Positions 58,861-64,000 of a stretch of DNA of 64,000 nt are shown piece after piece. The stretch is from contig JAPTHR010000005.1 in assembly GCA_029228645.1 (NCBI GenBank), positions 179,932 to 243,931 of the forward strand. The letters run 5' to 3'. Position 1 is the first letter of the stretch. The number at the start of each line of letters is the position of its first letter. The DNA comes from Gammaproteobacteria bacterium Milos-ODIII6 (GTDB lineage Bacteria > Pseudomonadota > Gammaproteobacteria > Chromatiales > Chromatiaceae). Both the position numbers and the translations under genes were made by a program. Below the pieces are notes generated by a model, which saw only the letters and a list, made by a program, of their open reading frames with translations, made no database searches and was not told where the DNA came from.

Positions 58861-61131
58861 TTGCATACTTCAATACAAAAACGGCTGAAGGAGGCGGGAT
58901 TCCTCCTTCTGCTGGCGATCAGCGGCTTTTTCCTGATGGCCTTGGTGACCTATTCCCCGGAGGACCCGAGCTGGAGCTACGTCGGCCCGCGCACCCTGGC
59001 GCTGAATGCCGCCGGCCCCACGGGCGCCTGGTTCGCGAGCGTGTTCTTTTCCCTGGTCGGTCTGATGGCGCATGCCTTTCCGTTCATGCTCGCCTGGGCG
59101 GGCTGGATGATGTTCCGCGAGCGCAACGAGGCAACCCCGCATCCTTACCTGTGGCTGGTGCGCAGCGCTGGCTTCCTGCTGACCCTGATCGGCGCCACCG
59201 CGCTGGCGGCGCTGCATATGCGCAACTTCGGCCACCTGCCGGAAGGGTCTGGCGGCATCCTCGGGCAGGCGATCGGTGGATCGCTGGTCGCGGCGCTCAG
59301 CCATGGCGGCACCAGCCTGCTGATGCTGGCCTTTCTGCTGATCGGCTTCACCCTGTTCACTGGCATCTCCTGGGTGGCGGTCATGGACGCGGTCGGCGGC
59401 TTCGTGCTGAACGTCTGGCGCCAGGCCGGCGAGCTCATCCAGCGCTTCAGCGAGCAGCGCCAGGCCAAGCAGATGAAGCAGGAGCGCCAGGAGGTCCGGC
59501 GCAAGGAAAAGAAACGCACCAAGAACAAGGCGCCACCCAAGATCGAGAAGCGCGAGCCGGTGGTCAAGCAGAGCGAGCGGGTCGAGAAGGAAAAGCAGAT
59601 GACCCTGCTGGAGCCGCCGCAGAACACCGAGCTGCCACCGCTTGGGCTGCTCGACCCGCCCAAGCCGAGCGGCCATACCCTGTCCGAGGACACCCTGCAG
59701 GCGCTCTCCGGCCAGGTCGAGCGCAAGCTGGCCGACTTCGGCGTGACCGCCGAGGTGGTCGCGGTCCACCCGGGTCCGGTGGTCACCCTGTTCGAAATCT
59801 CGCTGGCTCCGGGCACCAAGGCCAGCAAGGTGACCAACCTGTCCAAGGACCTGGCGCGTGCCCTCTCGACCATCTCGGTGCGGGTGGTCGAGGTCATACC
59901 GGGCAAGTCGGTCATCGGCCTGGAGATCCCCAACCCGCACCGCGAGGTGGTCTACCTGAGCGAGATCCTGCGCTCCGAGGCCTACGACAAGTCCAAGTCG
60001 CCGCTGACCCTGTCGCTGGGCAAGGACATCGCCGGGGAGCCGGTGGTGGCCGACCTGGCCAAGATGCCGCACGCGCTGATCGCCGGTACAACCGGCTCGG
60101 GTAAGTCGGTCGCGATCAACACCATGATCCTGAGCCTGCTGTACAAGGCGACCCCGGAGCAGGTGCGCCTGATCATGGTCGACCCGAAGATGCTGGAACT
60201 GTCGGTCTACGAGGGCATCCCGCACCTGCTCACCCCGGTGGTGACCGACATGAAGGACGCGGCCAACGCGCTGCGCTGGTGCGTCGCCGAGATGGAACGC
60301 CGCTACCGCCTGATGGCGGCCCTGGGCGTGCGCAACATCGCCGGCTACAACAAGCGGGTCAGAGAGGCCGAGAAGGCAGGCGAGCCGATCAAGGACCCGC
60401 TCTTCAAGCCGGAGCCGGACGTGATCACCGGCGAGCTGCCGGAGACGCCCAACCTGAGCAGCATGCCGTACATCGTGGTCATCATCGACGAGCTCGCCGA
60501 CATGATGATGGTGGTCGGCAAGAAGGTCGAGGAACTGATCGCGCGCCTGGCGCAGAAGGCGCGGGCGGCCGGGGTGCACCTGCTGCTGGCGACCCAGCGT
60601 CCCTCGGTGGACGTGATCACCGGTCTGATCAAGGCCAACATCCCGACCCGGATCGCCTTCCAGGTGTCCTCGCGGGTGGACTCGCGCACCATCCTCGACC
60701 AGATGGGCGCCGAGCACCTCCTCGGGCACGGCGACATGCTCTACATGCCGCCGGGCAGCGGCATCCCGCAGCGCACCCATGGCGCCTTCGTCGACGATCC
60801 CGAGGTGCACCGCGTGGTCGCGCATCTCAAGCAGATGGGCGCGCCCGATTACATCGACGAGATCGTGCAGGAACCGACCGAGGCGATCCCGGGTCTATCT
60901 GCCGAGGCCGCCGGTGTCGACACCGAGGATGCCGACCCGCATTTCGACGAGGCGGTCAAGATCGTGACCGAGTCGCGCCGCGCATCCATCTCGGGCGTGC
61001 AGCGACGGCTCAAGATCGGCTACAACCGGGCGGCGCGCCTGGTCGAGGAAATGGAACGGGTGGGGATCGTCAGCTCGCCGGACGAACGCGGCAACCGCGA
61101 GGTGCTGGCGCCCCCACCGGTGGAGGATTGA
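58861..61131 (+). CDS. ftsK: DNA translocase FtsK
   Basis: Septal DNA pump that helps resolve and segregate chromosomes. The 756-residue protein has four N-terminal membrane segments (about 12-180), a short basic linker ([21 protein letters not shown], 208-230), the RecA-type motor with Walker A GTTGSGKS near 410-417, and the C-terminal gamma winged helix ([26 protein letters not shown]) that reads KOPS sequences. The TTG start is not backed by a clear ribosome site. lolA follows by two bases, the common order. Confidence 0.97.
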   Translation: MHTSIQKRLKEAGFLLLLAISGFFLMALVTYSPEDPSWSYVGPRTLALNAAGPTGAWFASVFFSLVGLMAHAFPFMLAWAGWMMFRERNEATPHPYLWLVRSAGFLLTLIGATALAALHMRNFGHLPEGSGGILGQAIGGSLVAALSHGGTSLLMLAFLLIGFTLFTGISWVAVMDAVGGFVLNVWRQAGELIQRFSEQRQAKQMKQERQEVRRKEKKRTKNKAPPKIEKREPVVKQSERVEKEKQMTLLEPPQNTELPPLGLLDPPKPSGHTLSEDTLQALSGQVERKLADFGVTAEVVAVHPGPVVTLFEISLAPGTKASKVTNLSKDLARALSTISVRVVEVIPGKSVIGLEIPNPHREVVYLSEILRSEAYDKSKSPLTLSLGKDIAGEPVVADLAKMPHALIAGTTGSGKSVAINTMILSLLYKATPEQVRLIMVDPKMLELSVYEGIPHLLTPVVTDMKDAANALRWCVAEMERRYRLMAALGVRNIAGYNKRVREAEKAGEPIKDPLFKPEPDVITGELPETPNLSSMPYIVVIIDELADMMMVVGKKVEELIARLAQKARAAGVHLLLATQRPSVDVITGLIKANIPTRIAFQVSSRVDSRTILDQMGAEHLLGHGDMLYMPPGSGIPQRTHGAFVDDPEVHRVVAHLKQMGAPDYIDEIVQEPTEAIPGLSAEAAGVDTEDADPHFDEAVKIVTESRRASISGVQRRLKIGYNRAARLVEEMERVGIVSSPDERGNREVLAPPPVED

Positions 61132-61133
61132 AC

Positions 61134-61760
61134 ATGTTCAAGCGGATTGTTCTGCTGGCGTCCCTGTTGCTGGCGCAGACCATCGCCTTTGCCGGCGAGG
61201 GCCGCGAGGCCTTCGAGCGTTTCACACAGGACCTGCGGACCCTGGATGTGCGCTTCGAGCAGAGCGTGCTGGATACCGAGAACAGCCGCCAGGGCGTGTT
61301 CTACGGCACCTTCCGCATGAAACGTCCCGACCGCTTCCGTTGGGACTACCTCTCGCCCGAGAAGCGCCAGATCATCGCCGACGGCCGCGACCTGTGGATC
61401 GTCGAGGACGACCTCAACCACGTCACCCAGTACCGCCAGTCCATGGCCCTGAAGGGATCGCCCGCGACCGTGCTGCTGGGCGAGGGCGCGATCGACGAGC
61501 AGTTCAAGGTGGTCGAGCTGGGCGAGCGCCAGGGACTGCAATGGCTGGAACTGCTGCCCCTCGATGAAGAGAGCGACATCCTGCGCATTCTGCTCGCCTT
61601 CAAGGGCAACGACCTGACCCGCCTGGAACTGACCGACCAGTTCGGCCAGATCTCGCGCTTCAGCTTCTTCCAGATCCAGCGCAACCTGGAAATGCCGGAC
61701 TCGGACTTCGATTACCAGCCGCCCGATGGCTGGGACATCTTCCAGGATTACCGGGGGTAG
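61134..61760 (+). CDS. lolA: Outer-membrane lipoprotein carrier LolA
   Basis: Periplasmic chaperone that takes lipoproteins from LolCDE to LolB. The 208-residue precursor has a signal peptide (ending near AFAGEG), then FERFTQDLRTLDVRFEQSVLD, GTFRMKRPDRFRWDYLSPEKR and the C-terminal RLELTDQFGQISRFSF segment. The ATG is two bases after the ftsK stop. In many relatives rarA follows; here an outer-membrane protein gene does. Confidence 0.96.
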   Translation: MFKRIVLLASLLLAQTIAFAGEGREAFERFTQDLRTLDVRFEQSVLDTENSRQGVFYGTFRMKRPDRFRWDYLSPEKRQIIADGRDLWIVEDDLNHVTQYRQSMALKGSPATVLLGEGAIDEQFKVVELGERQGLQWLELLPLDEESDILRILLAFKGNDLTRLELTDQFGQISRFSFFQIQRNLEMPDSDFDYQPPDGWDIFQDYRG

Positions 61761-61810
61761 GGCGCTGCCGCGCACCCCTGTCCGTGCAATCGACCAAGGA
61801 GGTCGCGTCG

Positions 61811-62407
61811 ATGATCCAGGAATCTTCCGCTCACCCGAAAACGCTATCGCCCGTGGGTCCCATGCCTGCGCTTGCCATCGCCGCGATACTCGCGCTACTG
61901 GCCGGGCCGGTCTCAGCGGCCGGGCAGCGCGAGTGGAGCATCGACTTCAACGGCGTGTCGCTGCACAGCGAAGACCGCTACGTGCAGAACGGGGTGTCGC
62001 GCGAGTACAACGAGACCAACCCCGGCATGGGGATCTCGATCGAGCTGACCGAGTGGAACGACATCGTGCGGAAGAGTTCCTGGACCCGCTGGATCGACCG
62101 CGCCGGCATCGATGCCGACATCAAGTTCGGCTTCTTCGAAAACAGCTACCGGGAAGACAGCCTCTACGCCGGCGCTTTCCTGCACAAGGACTACGGCCGC
62201 GGCGACTGGAAACTGGCCCCCGGCCTGGGCCTGTTGCTGGTCACCGGCTACGAGGACACCCCGGAAGATGCGCCGTCGGTGTTCCCGCTACCGGTGCTCG
62301 GGGTCGAGGTCGGACACAAGGCGGTCAAGCTGAATGTCGGGTTCGTGCCCTGGGGTGATGTCGACTTCGCAACCGTGCAGTTGCAGTTGGTGCCGCGGTA
62401 TTGGTGA
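61811..62407 (+). CDS. Predicted outer-membrane beta-barrel protein
   Basis: ATG at 61811 has AAGGAGGT seven bases upstream, an excellent ribosome site. The 198-residue precursor has a signal peptide (hydrophobic 18-40, cleavage near VSAAG). The mature part alternates polar and hydrophobic residues in short strands with Gly/Tyr/Trp turns (DADIKFGFFENSYREDSLYAGAF; LAPGLGLLLVTGYED), and ends in an aromatic Trp, all typical of small barrels such as PagP-like proteins. The exact family is not recognised. Confidence 0.65.
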   Translation: MIQESSAHPKTLSPVGPMPALAIAAILALLAGPVSAAGQREWSIDFNGVSLHSEDRYVQNGVSREYNETNPGMGISIELTEWNDIVRKSSWTRWIDRAGIDADIKFGFFENSYREDSLYAGAFLHKDYGRGDWKLAPGLGLLLVTGYEDTPEDAPSVFPLPVLGVEVGHKAVKLNVGFVPWGDVDFATVQLQLVPRYW

Positions 62408-62427
62408 TTGGGATGTTTAAGGGTTAA

Positions 62428-62453
62428 AGGAAATTCCTCCGTCCCCTTTTTTC
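62428..62453. repeat. REP-like motif next to group II intron remnant
   Basis: AGGAAATTCCTCCGTCCCCTTTTTTCC includes the palindrome AGGAAATTCCT and the GTCCCCTTTT tail of a REP type common in some gammaproteobacteria and betaproteobacteria. It ends where intron homology starts. Confidence 0.5.
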
Positions 62454-62697
62454 CACTCGCCGACGCATCCGTATGGCCTATTGGCGGCCGTGGCGCATAC
62501 CGCGTACCAAGGTTCGGAACCTGATAAAGCGGGGTGTTTCGATACAGGCTGCCGTGGCCGGTGGGCTCACCAGCGAAGGACCATGGCGTAGCTCAAAGAA
62601 TCCCGGTATTCGCCAGGCATTATCCAATGCCTATCTGAAAGCCGAAGAACTTGTCTCGCTGCAAGATGTTTGGATCAAGCTTCATTACGGGAAATGA
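62454..62697 (+). pseudogene. C-terminal remnant of group II intron reverse transcriptase/maturase
   Basis: The frame reads RRRIRMAYWRPWRIPRTKVRNL, then KRGVSIQ, GPWRSSKNPGIRQALSNAYL and LVSLQDVWIKLHYGK. These are the conserved end of the maturase (X) domain of group II intron proteins, where GPWR-S-T and NAYL/L-SL-DLW-HY are typical. Roughly 80 of about 450 residues remain; the reverse transcriptase part is missing. The ATG at 62473 is internal to the homology. No function is expected. Confidence 0.85.
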
Positions 62698-62764
62698 AAC
62701 GCCCTGTGCGGACCCGCACAGGGTGTTGTAGGGAGGGTCGCCTAGAGACCGTCCCTTACCCGAT
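62454..62764 (+). mobile_element. 5'-truncated group II intron (3' end with domains V and VI)
   Basis: Right after the maturase stop comes AACGCCCTGTGCG-GACC-CGCACAGGGTGTT (62698-62727), a domain V-like hairpin of 13 pairs, then GGGAGGGTC-GCCTAGA-GACCGTCCC (62731-62755), domain VI-like, and the 3' end TTACCCGAT. This order matches the conserved 3' end of many bacterial group II introns. Domains I-III and most of the protein are absent. Confidence 0.78.
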
Positions 62765-62793
62765 CGGACAAACGACTGCCGGAACGAATATCG

Positions 62794-63093
62794 TTAGTGG
62801 AAATCTTCTTCACGTTGATGCCTTACCGCCAGAATCGTTACCTGTTCGCTGTTCTCTACCTCGAACAATGCAACATAACCGGCCGACCCAAATGGAATCA
62901 CCAACTCTCTTAGGAACGGATTAGCTGGATCGGCTTTTCGGCAAGCAAATGGCATGGTTTCCGCAAAATCGTATGCCTTCTCAATCGCAGCCCTGGCCCG
63001 AACTGCCGCCTGATAGTCATTCGCCGCCATAAATTCGAAAAGCCGCACAAGATCCTTTTGCGCGGCTTCAGAAACACGAAGTTGGAAACTCAT
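62794..63093 (-). CDS. RelE/ParE-superfamily toxin
   Basis: A 99-residue protein with the ParE-type pattern: N-terminal LRVSEAAQKDLVRLFEFM helix, then AETMPFACRKAD near the middle and the C-terminal strand VTILAVRHQREEDFH with the HQREEDF end typical of ParE toxins. It overlaps the antitoxin upstream by four bases. ParE toxins usually poison gyrase; here that is a family inference. Base composition is AT-richer than the core genes, pointing to transfer. Confidence 0.88.
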   Translation of the reverse strand: MSFQLRVSEAAQKDLVRLFEFMAANDYQAAVRARAAIEKAYDFAETMPFACRKADPANPFLRELVIPFGSAGYVALFEVENSEQVTILAVRHQREEDFH

Positions 63094-63356
63094 TTAGAGC
63101 TATCGTATTTTTCTAGAATGGCATCCAAGGCGGCCAGAGATTCCGCTTTATTGAGGTAACTGCCTGATTCTTCCGATTGCTTTTTTGCAGCCAAGCCCCG
63201 TGAAATGAATTCGTTCTGAGTTTTGCGAAATTCAATCTGCTTGACCAACGAGCTTTCCACGAACGCACTAAGTGACTCGTTCTCCCGTAAAACACTCTCG
63301 ACGGCCTCTCGGAGTTCAGGAGTTACCCGCAAAGGGGGAATAGTTGCTGATTTCAT
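63090..63356 (-). CDS. Putative antitoxin (YlcI/YnfO-like)
   Basis: An 88-residue protein beginning MKSATIPPLRVTPELREAVE, with a ribbon-helix-helix-like start and an acidic/Lys-rich tail ending LDAILEKYDSSK. ATG at 63356 is chosen over an upstream in-frame start because the family begins there and AGGTGAG lies before it. The gene order, antitoxin first with a four-base overlap, is standard for ParDE-type modules. Exact family assignment is moderately sure. Confidence 0.8.
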   Translation of the reverse strand: MKSATIPPLRVTPELREAVESVLRENESLSAFVESSLVKQIEFRKTQNEFISRGLAAKKQSEESGSYLNKAESLAALDAILEKYDSSK

Positions 63357-63474
63357 GACATGCTCACCTGCATCGCTTTTGCGATACATTCTAGTCCAGA
63401 ATCGCAAGCATGCAAATGATTCGTGAACCGCTCTACCTTCGGACAGCGAAAAGCGGGTCAGAGAAGAATGGCAC

Positions 63475-64000
63475 TTACTTAAGCTTCTTTGGATGGCCGT
63501 GTTTGCGCACGTTTTCCCGTGCCAAGTGTCGCGGCACAGTGAGTAACGGGTAAGCTTTCGGTCTTCTTTTTACCGCTCTTGGCTCGATTCTGCCGGGTCG
63601 ATTCCCAACACGTTGTTGAGCCATTAACACGCACAACGCAAGCAGCTGTTCTTCATCAGAGGTATCCGCCTGCTGGCTCCAGAAAAGCCACAGCTGCAAA
63701 CAATGTTTGAAGCTGAGAGTCCTCGGCAGGATATCTGCCGCAAAGGCGGATTGAACCATCAGCAGCCGGATCAGATTGTAGGCCAGCAGGTAAACCCAGA
63801 TTTCCTTGAGAGCCATGTCGGCTGTCTTACACGTAAGGATATTCATCCCCATCGTGTCCTTGATCTGGCGAATATCCAACTCGACGGCCCAGCGCTGTTT
63901 GTAGAGTGCCTTGAGCTCATCTTTGGGTGCAGATTTTGGGCAGACCAGCGTGGTTACCATGACCTTTCCACCCGCCTTGAACTCTCGCACCGTAATAGAT
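63475..64000 (-). CDS. IS4-type transposase, C-terminal part (continues past window edge)
   Basis: About 175 residues of a transposase; the frame is open through the right window edge. It contains ALYKQRWAVELDIRQIKDTMGM, the Y-(2)-R-(3)-E-(6)-K signature of the IS4 group with the catalytic Glu, then a hydrophobic YLLAYNLIRLL stretch and a basic tail RKHGHPKKLK. No inverted repeat end was recognised between 63408 and 63474, so whether the element is complete cannot be told. Confidence 0.9.
   Translation of the reverse strand, partial: SITVREFKAGGKVMVTTLVCPKSAPKDELKALYKQRWAVELDIRQIKDTMGMNILTCKTADMALKEIWVYLLAYNLIRLLMVQSAFAADILPRTLSFKHCLQLWLFWSQQADTSDEEQLLALCVLMAQQRVGNRPGRIEPRAVKRRPKAYPLLTVPRHLARENVRKHGHPKKLK

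Noticed and set aside
58870..60825. 651-codon open frame antisense to ftsK
   Set aside because: It mirrors a real GC-rich gene, is rich in His, Asp, Gln and Arg with no family signature, and has no ribosome site. High GC removes stop codons on the opposite strand.

Overview
The window is a GC-rich chromosomal segment from a gammaproteobacterium, probably near the Chromatiales/Ectothiorhodospiraceae. The evidence is conserved gene order: gyrA-serC-serA-pheA-hisC-tyrA-aroA-cmk-rpsA-ihfB; purB-hflD-mnmA-nudJ-rluE divergent from icd, as in enterobacteria; and cspD/clpS-clpA/infA-bpt-aat. This placement is inference from synteny and protein style, and no rRNA or tRNA gene is visible in the window.

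Layout. 1-320: start of a secreted protein cut by the window edge. 584-10485: a type II secretion locus split into two divergent arms, gspC-D-E-F leftward and gspG-H-I-J-K-L-M rightward, with nearly every junction overlapping. 10651-15069: panB-panC, then an MscS-type channel and a Sel1/SPOR protein, all overlapping. 15092-23485: ppc, an Mth938-like protein, alaC, hom, an RpfE-like protein, acylphosphatase and two small membrane proteins. 23794-36539: gyrA followed by serine, aromatic amino acid and histidine aminotransferase genes, then cmk, rpsA and ihfB. 36662-42893: purB to icd. 42974-50512: cold-shock gene, clpS-clpA, infA, both N-end-rule aminoacyl transferases, a FemAB-like protein and trxB. 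50643-58606: alanine dehydrogenase, a tandem REP array, a divergent small ORF/ygbA pair, a Mla/MCE-type lipid transport operon, pcm and ahcY. 58861-62407: ftsK, lolA and a predicted outer-membrane protein. 62408-64000: an AT-richer accessory tail with a 5'-truncated group II intron remnant, a ParE-type toxin-antitoxin pair and an IS4-type transposase fragment.

How the genes work together. The T2SS genes encode secretin, assembly ATPase, platform and pseudopilins; no prepilin peptidase or gspN is seen here. serA and serC give serine, and hom with alaC handle aspartate-family and alanine nitrogen. pheA, tyrA, aroA and hisC form an aromatic/histidine block. clpS, clpA, bpt and aat together make a complete N-degron recognition and unfolding set, lacking only clpP.

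I found no clear undescribed defence or biosynthetic system. The most unusual DNA is non-coding: a five-copy tandem REP array with alternating copy types (51731-52190), three long inverted repeats built from a GCAAAGGAC-like unit in three successive intergenic gaps (gyrA/serC, serC/serA, serA/pheA), paired GGGGTCGGAGTC hairpins flanking purB, a structured approximately 360-nt infA leader, and the 3' end of a group II intron joined to a REP-like motif.
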